A stretch of DNA of 64,000 nucleotides from Bacteroidetes bacterium GWF2_40_14 (GTDB lineage: Bacteria > Bacteroidota > Bacteroidia > Bacteroidales > UBA932), in NCBI GenBank assembly GCA_001769195.1, contig MEOK01000026.1, positions 1 through 64,000 on the forward strand. Reading direction: 5' to 3'. The position numbers and the translations under genes are program-made. Below, piece after piece: positions 28,715 to 39,001 of this stretch (position 1 is its first letter; the number at the start of each line of letters is the position of its first letter). The notes below the pieces were generated by a model. That model ran no database searches and was not told where the DNA came from. It saw only the letters and a program-made list of their open reading frames with translations.

Positions 28715-29826
28715 GAGGGCATTTTAGAGTGATTATCAGCGGAGGAGGAACCGGTGGACACATTTTCCCGGCAATCTCAATTGCTGATGCAATAAAGAGT
28801 TTATATCCGGACAGTGAGATACTGTTTGTTGGTGCTCTTGGCAAAATGGAAATGGAGAGAGTTCCTGCAGCAGGTTATAAGATTATCGGGTTACCTGTTG
28901 CTGGTCTGAAAAGAAAACTTGATGCAGACAACTTCAAACTTCCTTTTAAAATTTTGAAGAGTTTGAAGATGGCTGGAAAAATAATTGACGAATTCAAACC
29001 CGATGCAGTTGTCGGAGTAGGCGGATATGCAAGCGGTCCTATGCTCTGGATGGCGGGGCAAAAAGGAGTACCGTATCTTATTCAGGAGCAAAACTCATTC
29101 GCCGGTCTTACAAACAGGATACTGGGCCGTAGGGCAAAAAAAATATGTGTTGCTTATGAAGGGATGGAGCGGTTTTTTTCCGGCACAAAGATACTCATTA
29201 CCGGGAATCCTGTAAGAGAAGGGATTGTCGAAACTACCCCGGAGATGAAACAAGCTGCCAATGAGTTTTTTGGACTCGACTCTCTTAAAAGAACAATCCT
29301 GGTCGTGGGCGGAAGCCTGGGGGCAAGAACACTTAACAATTGCGTAAAAAACTGGATAACAAATAATAAAGAAAGTAAAATACAGATAATCTGGCAATAT
29401 GGCAAGTTTTACAAAGGAGAGATAGACGCATTCATGGAGAAAAACAGAAGAGACTATGTGAAGGAGAGTGAGTTCATCAAGAGGATGGACCATGCATTTG
29501 CTGCTGCCGATGTAGTAATAACAAGGGCAGGTGCCGGAACAATTTCTGAGCTATGCATTGCAAAAAAGGCATGTATTTTTGTCCCATCCCCAAATGTGAC
29601 CGAGGACCATCAGACCCACAACGCAATGGCTCTTGTAGATAAAAAGGCAGCTCTGCTTGTAGAAGATGCAGATGCCGGGAAAAGGTTGATGGATATTGCA
29701 GTGACGCTGGCAGAGGACCCTAAAAGAGTTGCAGAGATGGAAAACAACATCTCAAGTCTGGCTTACAGGAACTCTGCAGAGATTATCGCAAAAGAGGTTA
29801 TTAAATTAATTGAAAAGCAGTTATGA
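28711..29826 (+). CDS. murG: UDP-GlcNAc:undecaprenyl-PP-MurNAc-pentapeptide GlcNAc transferase
   Basis: 'SGGGTGGHIFPAISIAD', 'GGYASGPMLW', 'ITRAGAGTISEL'; ATGA overlap with ftsW. Confidence 0.95.
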   Translation: MRGHFRVIISGGGTGGHIFPAISIADAIKSLYPDSEILFVGALGKMEMERVPAAGYKIIGLPVAGLKRKLDADNFKLPFKILKSLKMAGKIIDEFKPDAVVGVGGYASGPMLWMAGQKGVPYLIQEQNSFAGLTNRILGRRAKKICVAYEGMERFFSGTKILITGNPVREGIVETTPEMKQAANEFFGLDSLKRTILVVGGSLGARTLNNCVKNWITNNKESKIQIIWQYGKFYKGEIDAFMEKNRRDYVKESEFIKRMDHAFAAADVVITRAGAGTISELCIAKKACIFVPSPNVTEDHQTHNAMALVDKKAALLVEDADAGKRLMDIAVTLAEDPKRVAEMENNISSLAYRNSAEIIAKEVIKLIEKQL

Positions 29827-31196
29827 AACGTGTGTATCTTTTGGGAATAGGTGGCATAGGCATGAGTGCACTGGCACGGTATTATAACCATGCAGGTTGC
29901 ATGGTGGCCGGTTATGACCGTACACCAAGCAAACTGACATCGGAACTGGAAGAAGAGGGAATATCCGTTCACTTTGAGGACGATCCTGCCAATATCCCTT
30001 CTGATATAAAAGAAAATATTGAGGATACCCTTATTATATATACTCCTGCAATCCCCGGGGACTTGAAAGAGTACAATTATCTTGCAGATAAAGGGCACAA
30101 GATTATCAAACGTTCAGCTGCACTGGGTTTTATTGCTTCTTCAAAAACTACACTGGCTGTAGCTGGTACACATGGCAAGACCACTACTTCCACACTTCTT
30201 GCTCACATACTCAAAGCATCAGGAACCGGTTGTACCGCATTCCTTGGAGGCATATCAAAGAACTATCATACCAATCTTCTGTTGGACAGAGGTGAGTTTC
30301 TTGTAGCAGAGGCAGATGAATTTGACCGCTCGTTCCTTCAGCTTTTCCCGGAAATCGCTGTAATTACATCGGCCGATGCCGACCATCTTGATATTTATAC
30401 AAACCACCGTAATATCCAGGATGCCTTTCAGGAGTTTGCCGGACAGGTTAAGAAAACCGGGATTCTTATAGTAAAGAAAGGTCTCGGACTTGATCTTTCC
30501 AAAGTGCAGGCAAAACAGGTTTTTGAATACTCATTCGAAACTCCGGCGGATTTTTATGCCTCTCACATAGAGGTTACAAACGGGGGCTTCTTTACATTTG
30601 ACCTGAATTATCACGGTGGAGTGATAAAAAACTGTACCTTGGGAGTGCCTGGATGGGTTAATGTGGAGAATGCCGTGGCCGCCTCAGCAGTGGCACTGAT
30701 GGCAGGAGTCGACGTTGAATCCGTTAAGGGAGCACTCGTCTCATTCACCGGAGTGGAACGGAGGTTTGACATCCGTCTGAATACTCCTCTCTGTGCATAT
30801 ATAGACGATTACGCCCATCATCCTAAAGAGATATCGGCAGCCATAAGCTCAATGAGGAATATCTTCCCAGGGAGAAAGCTGACCGCAATTTTTCAGCCGC
30901 ATCTGTACACAAGAACACGAGATTTCGCTGCAGAGTTTGCAGAAAGCCTTAGCAAGCTTGATGCACTGATTCTTCTGGACATATACCCGGCCAGAGAGCT
31001 TCCTATAGAGGGTGTTACATCAAAGATAATTTTTGACTCTGTAAAGCTTGATGACAAGATATTGATTGATAAAAGTGAGTTAATGGCCACGCTTGCAGAC
31101 AGGGATATAGATACACTTATAAGTTTCGGGGCCGGCGACATAGACCGTTTTATAGAACCTATAACCGCGTATTTGAAAAAAAGATACAATGTTTAA
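29823..31196 (+). CDS. murC: UDP-N-acetylmuramate-L-alanine ligase
   Basis: 'GIGGIGMSALARYY', 'VAGTHGKTTTSTLLAHIL', 'DDYAHHPKEISAAI'. Confidence 0.95.
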   Translation: MKRVYLLGIGGIGMSALARYYNHAGCMVAGYDRTPSKLTSELEEEGISVHFEDDPANIPSDIKENIEDTLIIYTPAIPGDLKEYNYLADKGHKIIKRSAALGFIASSKTTLAVAGTHGKTTTSTLLAHILKASGTGCTAFLGGISKNYHTNLLLDRGEFLVAEADEFDRSFLQLFPEIAVITSADADHLDIYTNHRNIQDAFQEFAGQVKKTGILIVKKGLGLDLSKVQAKQVFEYSFETPADFYASHIEVTNGGFFTFDLNYHGGVIKNCTLGVPGWVNVENAVAASAVALMAGVDVESVKGALVSFTGVERRFDIRLNTPLCAYIDDYAHHPKEISAAISSMRNIFPGRKLTAIFQPHLYTRTRDFAAEFAESLSKLDALILLDIYPARELPIEGVTSKIIFDSVKLDDKILIDKSELMATLADRDIDTLISFGAGDIDRFIEPITAYLKKRYNV

Positions 31197-32001
31197 AAAA
31201 ATACTTATATACTTTGGTTATACTCTGCTGTTTGCATCAATAGCAGCCTACCTTTTCTTCTCAACGGTTCTCACAAAAGAACACGAGGCGAAACAGGTAT
31301 GCAAATCCATCAAGGTCTCCATACTGGATAGTGCAGACAACCGATTCGTAACAAAGGATGAGATAATTGAATTGCTCAAGGTAGAAGGAATAACTCCGAA
31401 TGAAAGTAAGCTTAAGCATATTAATCAGCATTTTCTGGAGTGCATACTGAACAACCGAAATGCAATCAAAAGAACTGAGGTGAGCTATACAAGGGAGGGT
31501 GTATTAAGAGTGGATATCAGGCAACGGAGGCCTATACTCAGGATCGAGACTGCAAACGGAGGTTTCTATATGGATGAGACCGCATATATTTTCCCTCTCG
31601 TAAAGACCTATACCTCTTATGTACCGGTGGTTTCAGGCAACGTTCCCCTTACTCTGGTTCAAGGGCAAAGAGGAATGGCAAAGAAGAACGCAGATTGGGC
31701 AGAGGAGCTCAAGGAGCTAGGGCTTTATCTGTACCGGGAAGAGTTTTGGAACTCTATGATAGAACAGATATATATCGACGAAAAGGGCATTCTTCATCTT
31801 ACACCTCGCATAGGCGAACAAGAGATAATATTCGGACATCTGGACAACATTGACTATAAGTTCAAAAAACTTTATGTCTTTTATCAGGAGGTAATTCCCG
31901 CAGAAGGCTGGGAAAAGTATAAGACAATTGATCTGCAGTTTGGCAATCAGATAGTTTGTAAAAAAAGAGAAAATAAAACAAATAATAACTTAAACATATG
32001 A
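31189..32001 (+). CDS. ftsQ: Cell division protein FtsQ
   Basis: Single N-terminal TM, POTRA-like region, positioned between murC and ftsA. Confidence 0.85.
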   Translation: MFKKILIYFGYTLLFASIAAYLFFSTVLTKEHEAKQVCKSIKVSILDSADNRFVTKDEIIELLKVEGITPNESKLKHINQHFLECILNNRNAIKRTEVSYTREGVLRVDIRQRRPILRIETANGGFYMDETAYIFPLVKTYTSYVPVVSGNVPLTLVQGQRGMAKKNADWAEELKELGLYLYREEFWNSMIEQIYIDEKGILHLTPRIGEQEIIFGHLDNIDYKFKKLYVFYQEVIPAEGWEKYKTIDLQFGNQIVCKKRENKTNNNLNI

Positions 32002-33335
32002 AAAGGTACATTGCAGCTATTGACCTTGGAACAACAAAGGTTGTGTCCCTGGTTGGAGAAAAGACAGATTCGGGCTATAAGATTGTATCATTCCGCGAAG
32101 CCCCTTCCAAAGGAGTCATGCGTGGTGAGGTCGTGAACATCCAGAATGTTCTGGACTCACTTATTCCTACAATAAAAGAGATAAAACAGGAAGACGGCAT
32201 AGAGATTAGTGAAGTATATGTTGGCATAGCCGGACAGAACATCAAATGTAACACTGCCAGACATAGCAGGAACAGAGGGAAATCCGACGAACTCATATCT
32301 GAAAAGGAGATAGAGGAGATGGAACAGGATATGTTCAACTCAAGGGTTTCCGCAGGTGAGAAGATTTTACATGTGATGCCACAGTCTTACAATGTAGATG
32401 ATCATATTGGTGTAAAGGACCCTGTAGGTATGACAGGAACCCAGATAGAGGGTGACTATAAAATCTTTATTGGCAAAATCAACTCTGTGGAACATAGCAA
32501 GCTGGTAATCAACAGAGCAGGTCTTATTCTAAAAGATCTTATCCTGGAACCTGTTGCATCTGCACGTGCAGTGCTTTCGGAAGATGAAATGGAGCTTGGC
32601 GTAGCAATGGTAGACATGGGTGGTGGCACAACCGATCTTCTGATTTACGAGGACAACATAGTACGACATACAGCTGTTATTCCCTTTGGTGGGAATTCCA
32701 TTACCGAGGACCTTCGTCAGGGTTGTGGCGTGTCGTCCAGAAATGCCGAACAGATGAAGATCCAGTACGGATCTTGCTACAGCGAGTATGCACCAGAAAA
32801 TAAAACAGTGATAATTCCCGGAATAGGTGGCCGAGAGTCAAGAGAGGTATCATTCAGGGTTATAGCAGGCATTATTGAAGCCCGTGTAGAGGAGATTATA
32901 GAAGCGATAATGTATGAAATCGAGAATTCAGGTTATCAGGATAAGATTCGTGCAGGTATAGTTATAACAGGTGGCGGCTCACAACTCACAAACCTTTGTC
33001 AGTTTGTAAAATTCAAAACCGGTTTCGATACAAGGATTGCCTCTCCCAATAATAGTATTACCTTTGACTCGTGTGAAGGAGTCTGCAAACCAAGTTCTTC
33101 AACTGCAGTTGGCCTTATAATCAAAGGCTTTGAAAGCGAGAAGAGTGCTAAACAGATAGCAGAACAGGAGCAACACGTTGCAACATTGTTCCCAAAGGAA
33201 CAACTACCAGAGGTAATCTCAGACAAAGGTCATAAAGGGCAATCCGACAGAAGGGAAAAGAGACACGGAAGCTTTATCAACCAGACTCTTGGGGTACTTG
33301 GAGGCATATTTGACAACTCAGATAACGAAGCTTAA
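31998..33335 (+). CDS. ftsA: Cell division protein FtsA
   Basis: 'AAIDLGTTKVVSLVGE', 'VDMGGGTTDLLIYEDN', 'GIVITGGGSQLTNL'. Confidence 0.95.
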   Translation: MKRYIAAIDLGTTKVVSLVGEKTDSGYKIVSFREAPSKGVMRGEVVNIQNVLDSLIPTIKEIKQEDGIEISEVYVGIAGQNIKCNTARHSRNRGKSDELISEKEIEEMEQDMFNSRVSAGEKILHVMPQSYNVDDHIGVKDPVGMTGTQIEGDYKIFIGKINSVEHSKLVINRAGLILKDLILEPVASARAVLSEDEMELGVAMVDMGGGTTDLLIYEDNIVRHTAVIPFGGNSITEDLRQGCGVSSRNAEQMKIQYGSCYSEYAPENKTVIIPGIGGRESREVSFRVIAGIIEARVEEIIEAIMYEIENSGYQDKIRAGIVITGGGSQLTNLCQFVKFKTGFDTRIASPNNSITFDSCEGVCKPSSSTAVGLIIKGFESEKSAKQIAEQEQHVATLFPKEQLPEVISDKGHKGQSDRREKRHGSFINQTLGVLGGIFDNSDNEA

Positions 33336-33340
33336 CTAGT

Positions 33341-34726
33341 ATGAAAGAATATTTACCTGTAGACTGGGAGGCAAACCGGTCAATAATTAAGGTTATCGGC
33401 GTAGGCGGTGGCGGCGGCAACGCTGTCAATCAGATGTTCCGGCAGGGTATTCAGAATGTCGACTTCATGATTTGCAACACCGATACCCAGGCATTGGCTT
33501 CTAGTCCCATTCCTGAGAAGTTGCAACTAGGCAATGTCCTTACCCGAGGGCTTGGTGCCGGCTGTAATCCCGAGCAAGGTAAAAAAGCAGCAGTTGAGAC
33601 AATCGACAAAATCAGGGAGATGCTTCAGGGTACAACCGAGATGGTATTCATAACAGCTGGTATGGGTGGAGGTACAGGAACAGGTGCTGCCCCTGTAATA
33701 GCCAAGGTTGCCAAGGAACTTGGACTTCTTACTGTAGGTGTAGTAACCTTACCTTTCCGCGATGAGGGAAGCGAGTTTCTGAAAAGAGCCGTCTTAGGAA
33801 TAAAAGAACTCGAGAAATATGTAGACAGCCTGCTGATAATAGACAATCAGAAATTATACAAAATATTCGGCGACCTGACCATTTTCGATGCCTTTCCAAA
33901 GGCAGACTCAGTCTTAAGCACTGCTGTAAAAGGAATAGCAGAAATCATCACCCGCCCCGGATTCATAAATGTAGACTTCGCAGATGTGAGAATGGTTATG
34001 AACAACAGCGGGATGGCTCTTATGGGAAGTGGAACTGCCAGTGGCGACAACAGGGCAATACGGGCAGTAGAAGAGGCCTTCTCCTCTCCTTTGCTCAATG
34101 ACTTCGACCTTACAACTGCAAAGAGTGTACTTGTAAATATAACATCCAGCAAGGACCATGGTCTTACAATGGCCGAATTGTCCCAGATTATGGACTACAT
34201 AAAGGAATTTACCGGCAACAATCCGGAGAATTTCAAGCGTGGTGTAGTTTGTGACCCCTCTATCGAGGATGCCATCAGCGTAACGGTTGTTGCAACCGGC
34301 TTTGACATGAACTCTCTGCCGCAAATCTCCTCATCGGGAGGTAAGATTGTTGAATCGGTGGTACTTGGGAGCGAAGGAAGCGGAAATCATTCAGGCTCAT
34401 CATCATCTTATTCAGAAGAGTTGTTCTCTTCATCAGCCGGGCTTCCTGTAAACCGCACCCCTGCTCCTGTTACTCGCAAAGAGCAGATTACCGCACCTGC
34501 TGTCAAGAAAAACAAACCGGCCTTGATTATTGAATCCGGCGAAAATATCTCTGACCTTGAATCTCAACCTGCATATATCCGCAAACAAATGAAAATCAAT
34601 CAAAACAGCGGCATTGCGGGTAGACAGGCAGACGCAAGAGAGAGCAGCACATTCCGTTTGGAAGAGGTAGATGGCAAACAACATCTGCTTTCGGACAATT
34701 CATATATACATCAAACACAAGATTAA
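33341..34726 (+). CDS. ftsZ: Cell division protein FtsZ
   Basis: 'IKVIGVGGGGGNAVNQM', 'ITAGMGGGTGTGAAPVIA', 'NVDFADVRMVMNNSG'. Confidence 0.97.
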   Translation: MKEYLPVDWEANRSIIKVIGVGGGGGNAVNQMFRQGIQNVDFMICNTDTQALASSPIPEKLQLGNVLTRGLGAGCNPEQGKKAAVETIDKIREMLQGTTEMVFITAGMGGGTGTGAAPVIAKVAKELGLLTVGVVTLPFRDEGSEFLKRAVLGIKELEKYVDSLLIIDNQKLYKIFGDLTIFDAFPKADSVLSTAVKGIAEIITRPGFINVDFADVRMVMNNSGMALMGSGTASGDNRAIRAVEEAFSSPLLNDFDLTTAKSVLVNITSSKDHGLTMAELSQIMDYIKEFTGNNPENFKRGVVCDPSIEDAISVTVVATGFDMNSLPQISSSGGKIVESVVLGSEGSGNHSGSSSSYSEELFSSSAGLPVNRTPAPVTRKEQITAPAVKKNKPALIIESGENISDLESQPAYIRKQMKINQNSGIAGRQADARESSTFRLEEVDGKQHLLSDNSYIHQTQD

Positions 34727-34732
34727 GTTATT

Positions 34733-36277
34733 ATGATCAGAAAGACAAGGGTCCGTTTCGCTCCAAGTCCAACCGGACCTCTGCATATCGGGGGTGTAAG
34801 GACAGCATTGTACAACTACCTTTATGCAAAACAAAATGGTGGAGATTTTCTTCTAAGAATAGAAGATACAGACTCTCAAAGGTTTGTTCCCGGAGCAGAA
34901 GAGTATATAATTGAAGCATTGGCATGGTGTGGTATCTCGCCCGACGAAGGTGTGGAAGATGGCAAGATTGTAGAAGTTGCATCAGAAAAACATTCTCACG
35001 CACCATACCGGCAGTCTCAGAGGAAGCATCTGTATCGCAAATACGCAGAAGAACTAGTAAATAAAGGATATGCCTACTATTCATTTGACTCTTCGGAAGA
35101 TCTGGAGGCATTGAGAAAAGAGGCAGAGGCAAAGGGAGATACATTTATATACAACCATACTACAAGGGACACTCTTTCCAATTCGCTGAGATTCTCTCAG
35201 GACGAGACACTCAGAAGATTAAACGGAACAAACGAATGGGTTGTCCGTTTCAAGATGCCTGAAAACCGTATTGTTAAGATGAAGGACCTTATCCGTGGAG
35301 ATATTGAGGTCAATTCCGGCACGCTGGACGACAAGGTACTCTGGAAAGCTATTGACGAACTTCCAACATATCACCTTGCAAACATAGTTGACGATCACCT
35401 TATGGAGATAACCGAGGTTATCCGTGGAGAGGAGTGGTTGCCTTCATTACCACTGCACTATCTTTTATATGAGGCATTTGGATGGCAGGATTCACAACCT
35501 AAGTTTGCACATCTTTCTCTTCTTCTTAAGCCCGACGGTAAAGGAAAGCTCAGCAAAAGAGACGGCGACCGTTTAGGTTTTCCGGTTTTCCCGCTTCAAT
35601 GGACAAATGAACAGGGGGAGACATCGAGGGGATACCGCGAGGATGGATACTATCCCGAGGCCTTCATAAACCTTCTTGCCTTCCTTGGATGGAACCCAGG
35701 TACAGAAAAGGAGATATTCTCACTTAAAGAGCTGGTTGAGGCATTTTCACTTGAGAGGGTAGTGAAATCAGGGGCAAAGTTCAATCCCGACAAGGCCAGA
35801 TGGTTTAATCAGGAATATCTGAGAAAAGAGAGTACTCTGTCACTTGTTGACAGCTTCAAACCTGTACTGCTGAGTAAGGGGATAGACAAAAATGATGCAT
35901 ATATAGCCAAAGTGATAGACCTTATTAAGGAGAGGGCGGTTTTTGTAAATGATTTCTGGTCCCTGTCAGACTATCTTTTTGTTGCACCATCATCTTATGA
36001 CCAGGCAGTAAGGACAAAATTCTGGAAAGAGGATACCCCTGCAGTTCTTAAAGAAATTATCGGAATGCTGGAAGGCTTTGAGCCTTTTACAAAGGAGGCC
36101 CTTGAACCGGCACTATCATCTTTCATAAAAGAGAAAGGATATCAGATGGGATCGGTGATGAATATCCTTAGGTTGCTTCTGGTTGGCGAGTCTAAAGGTG
36201 CAGGTATTGCAGATATTATGTCACTTATAGGAAAGCAAGAGACTATTTCAAGAATTGAAAGAGGTTTGTCTGACTAG
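34733..36277 (+). CDS. gltX: Glutamate-tRNA ligase
   Basis: 'VRFAPSPTGPLHIGGVRTALYNYLYA', 'KPDGKGKLSKRDGDRLG'. Confidence 0.96.
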   Translation: MIRKTRVRFAPSPTGPLHIGGVRTALYNYLYAKQNGGDFLLRIEDTDSQRFVPGAEEYIIEALAWCGISPDEGVEDGKIVEVASEKHSHAPYRQSQRKHLYRKYAEELVNKGYAYYSFDSSEDLEALRKEAEAKGDTFIYNHTTRDTLSNSLRFSQDETLRRLNGTNEWVVRFKMPENRIVKMKDLIRGDIEVNSGTLDDKVLWKAIDELPTYHLANIVDDHLMEITEVIRGEEWLPSLPLHYLLYEAFGWQDSQPKFAHLSLLLKPDGKGKLSKRDGDRLGFPVFPLQWTNEQGETSRGYREDGYYPEAFINLLAFLGWNPGTEKEIFSLKELVEAFSLERVVKSGAKFNPDKARWFNQEYLRKESTLSLVDSFKPVLLSKGIDKNDAYIAKVIDLIKERAVFVNDFWSLSDYLFVAPSSYDQAVRTKFWKEDTPAVLKEIIGMLEGFEPFTKEALEPALSSFIKEKGYQMGSVMNILRLLLVGESKGAGIADIMSLIGKQETISRIERGLSD

Positions 36278-37320
36278 TTTATCCCTCTTAGCTTTTTCTC
36301 CCATTTCCAGGCAGAGGCAAGAACTTCCTCAACAGGTGTTGTTGCTCTCCAGCCCAGAACCTCGTTTGCCAGTGTAGGATCTGCCCAGACTTGTTCCACA
36401 TCCCCTGCCCTGCGGCCGGTTATTCTGTATGGAACATCAACTCCGGTAGATTTTTTGAAAAGGTCAATCAGTTCGAGAACAGAGAGTCCTTTTCCTGTCC
36501 CAAGGTTAAAATACTCAATGTTGTCTTTCATTTCTTCTGATTTTTCCAGTAGTCTTTCCATTGCAGCAACGTGTGCCTTGGCAAGATCACAAACATATAT
36601 GTAATCACGTATGCATGAGCCGTCTGGTGTTGAATAGTCGTTACCGTAAACACTAAGGAAATCACGAAGTCCAGCGGCCGTCTGTGTTATATACGGCAGG
36701 AGATTCTGTGGCACACCCCTTGGAAGCTCTCCAATAAATGCAGATGGATGGGCACCGATTGGATTAAAGTATCTCAGCAGTATCACGTTCAGTTTATCTC
36801 TGTAGGCCATTGCACTGTCTTTCAGAATATCTTCGCAAATCTGCTTTGTCCTTCCATAAGGAGATGTTGCAGGCTGTAGCGGAGCATTCTCGCTAACCGG
36901 CAGATTTTCCTTTGCTGGTTGACCATATACAGTACATGATGAGGAAAAGACTATTGAGGACCTGTTCTGCCTATTCATCAGCTCAATAAGGTTAATGAGT
37001 GAAAAAAGGTTGTTCCTGTAATACATAACCGGCTTTTCAACGCTCTCTCCCACTGCTTTGTAAGCAGCAAAGTGAATTGCAGCGCGAATATCCGGGTGTT
37101 TTTCAAAAAGGAGGCCGAAAGCATTAATGTCCGAACAGTCAACTTCTTCAAAAAGGGGTTTTTCACCCGTTATTTTCTCAATTCCGTCCAGAACATCAGG
37201 TGATGAGTTAGAGAAATTGTCTGCAAGTAAAACCTCATATCCCGCATTGAACAATTCAACAGCAGTATGGGCCCCGATATACCCGGTTCCCCCTGTTACC
37301 AACACCTTTGCTTTTTTCAT
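36274..37320 (-). CDS. galE: UDP-glucose 4-epimerase
   Basis: 'VLVTGGTGYIGAHTAVEL', 'SSSCTVYG', 'SPYGRTKQICEDIL'. Confidence 0.94.
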   Translation of the reverse strand: MKKAKVLVTGGTGYIGAHTAVELFNAGYEVLLADNFSNSSPDVLDGIEKITGEKPLFEEVDCSDINAFGLLFEKHPDIRAAIHFAAYKAVGESVEKPVMYYRNNLFSLINLIELMNRQNRSSIVFSSSCTVYGQPAKENLPVSENAPLQPATSPYGRTKQICEDILKDSAMAYRDKLNVILLRYFNPIGAHPSAFIGELPRGVPQNLLPYITQTAAGLRDFLSVYGNDYSTPDGSCIRDYIYVCDLAKAHVAAMERLLEKSEEMKDNIEYFNLGTGKGLSVLELIDLFKKSTGVDVPYRITGRRAGDVEQVWADPTLANEVLGWRATTPVEEVLASAWKWEKKLRGIN

Positions 37321-37337
37321 AATTGTACTTTTTGATA

Positions 37338-38459
37338 TTATTTGCAGAAGTCAGATATAGCCTTGCAGATTGTAATCTGGTCCTCATCCTTAAGTTCAGT
37401 ATGCATTGGCAGTGACAGAACCTGGTCCGCAAGATATTCCGAATTGTCAAGTGACACCCTTATTTCTGAAATTTTCCCGAAAGCCTTCTGATTATTTAGA
37501 GACATGGGATAATATATCATAGATGTTATACCTTTTTCTGTAAGATATTGTCTGAGCTCATCCCTGCGACCCTTAACCAGAATTGTAAACTGATGATATA
37601 CATGTGTCGAGTTTCCTGACTCTTCCGGCACTATAATGCCATCCACTCCTTTAAGAAGCTGCTTGTATCTTTGTGCAAAGCGGTATCTTGCAACAGAATA
37701 CTCATCCAAATGGCTGAGTTTTATGTTCAATACTGCTGCCTGTATGGTATCTAGCCTTGAGTTACAGCCTATTATATCGTGAAAATACTTAACCTTCTGA
37801 CCATGGTCTGTAACCATTCTAATTTTAGAGGCAAGCTCTTTGTCCTGAGTAAAAATTGCTCCTCCGTCTCCGTAGCAGCCAAGGTTTTTTGTAGGGAAGA
37901 AAGAGGTGCATCCAATATGCCCGATAGTTCCCGCATAAACCTCTCTGCCGTCACTATACGTATATTTTGCTCCGAGCGCCTGTGCGTTGTCTTCAATAAC
38001 AAAGAGGTTGTGCCTGCCGGCAATCTCCATTATACGTTCCATATCGCATGTCTGTCCAAAAAGATGGACAGGAACAATGGCTTTTGTTTTATTGGATATC
38101 GAAGGTTCAATGTCCTCAATTTTTATATTGAATGTTCCGGGATCTACATCAACAAGAACCGGCACCAGACCCAATAATCCAACAACCTCTGCAGTAGCAG
38201 CATATGTGAAGGCCGGGACAATTACTTCATCTCCCGGTTTCAGCTCCAGAGCCATCATTGCAATCTGCAGTGCATCTGTACCGTTGGCACATGCTATCAC
38301 ATATCTGGAATTAAGATATTCCGCAAGATTGATTTCAAATTCGTTTACTTCACTTCCATTTATAAAGTTTGAATTATCCAGTACCTGCTGTATCGCCGCA
38401 TCTATCTCAGGTTTTATTTTTTTGTACTGACCCTTAAGGTCTAACATTGGAATTGCCAT
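37338..38459 (-). CDS. DegT/DnrJ/EryC1/StrS family aminotransferase
   Basis: 'PMLDLKGQYKKIKPEID', 'CANGTDALQIAMMAL', 'VIEDNAQALGA', 'SFFPTKNLGCYGDGGAIFT'. Confidence 0.94.
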   Translation of the reverse strand: MAIPMLDLKGQYKKIKPEIDAAIQQVLDNSNFINGSEVNEFEINLAEYLNSRYVIACANGTDALQIAMMALELKPGDEVIVPAFTYAATAEVVGLLGLVPVLVDVDPGTFNIKIEDIEPSISNKTKAIVPVHLFGQTCDMERIMEIAGRHNLFVIEDNAQALGAKYTYSDGREVYAGTIGHIGCTSFFPTKNLGCYGDGGAIFTQDKELASKIRMVTDHGQKVKYFHDIIGCNSRLDTIQAAVLNIKLSHLDEYSVARYRFAQRYKQLLKGVDGIIVPEESGNSTHVYHQFTILVKGRRDELRQYLTEKGITSMIYYPMSLNNQKAFGKISEIRVSLDNSEYLADQVLSLPMHTELKDEDQITICKAISDFCK

Positions 38460-38484
38460 GTGTTTATTAAAGATTTTACTTTTG

Positions 38485-38492
38485 CAAATGTA
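38485..38492 (-). promoter_or_regulatory. Candidate -7 element (TACATTTG on minus) for DegT-type gene
   Basis: CAAATGTA on plus, about 26 bp before the minus-strand ATG. Confidence 0.45.
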
Positions 38493-38522
38493 TAAATATT
38501 CTTTCCTACTACAATAAATAAC

Positions 38523-38530
38523 TACCTTTG
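38523..38530 (+). promoter_or_regulatory. Candidate -7 element (TACCTTTG) for rpiB
   Basis: TAnnTTTG match 6 bp before ATG 38537. Confidence 0.5.
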
Positions 38531-38536
38531 CACAAT

Positions 38537-39001
38537 ATGATTACTAACGACAGATATATTGGAATAGCTTCCGATCATGCCGGATTCGAACTCAAGGAGA
38601 CACTTAAAAAGGAACTCTCTGTAATGGGTTATCAGACAAAGGATTTTGGCACATACTCCTCAGAAAGCATGGATTATCCCGATGTCGCCCATCCACTGGC
38701 AGAGGCAGTTGTAAAAGGAGACGTTGCAGCCGGAATAGCCATCTGCGGTTCCGGAAATGGAATAAGCATGACTCTCAACAAACATCAGGGAATAAGGGCC
38801 GCTCTTTGCTGGACAAAAGAAATCACGTCTCTTGCCAGACAACACAACAATGCAAATATTTGCTCCCTGCCAGCCAGGTTCGTCTCTGTTGAACTAGCAA
38901 AAGAGATTGTTCATACATTTCTTTCAACAGGTTTTGAAGGAGGAAGGCACCTTGCCAGAATTAATAAAATCAACTGTCAGGATGTCGCTCCACACAATTG
39001 A
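38537..39001 (+). CDS. rpiB: Ribose 5-phosphate isomerase B
   Basis: 'IGIASDHAGFELKETLK', 'GIAICGSGNGISMTLNKHQGIRAALCW'. Start set at ATG 38537 rather than TTG 38528. Confidence 0.94.
   Translation: MITNDRYIGIASDHAGFELKETLKKELSVMGYQTKDFGTYSSESMDYPDVAHPLAEAVVKGDVAAGIAICGSGNGISMTLNKHQGIRAALCWTKEITSLARQHNNANICSLPARFVSVELAKEIVHTFLSTGFEGGRHLARINKINCQDVAPHN

Noticed and set aside
19622-34726. dcw cluster lacking murF, murB and ddl
   Set aside because: Known layout for Bacteroidetes dcw clusters, in which these genes lie elsewhere; not unusual.
36274-38459. galE plus DegT-type aminotransferase as part of a surface polysaccharide cluster
   Set aside because: Only these two sugar-related genes are present and the flanks are housekeeping genes; no glycosyltransferases, flippase or polymerase nearby.
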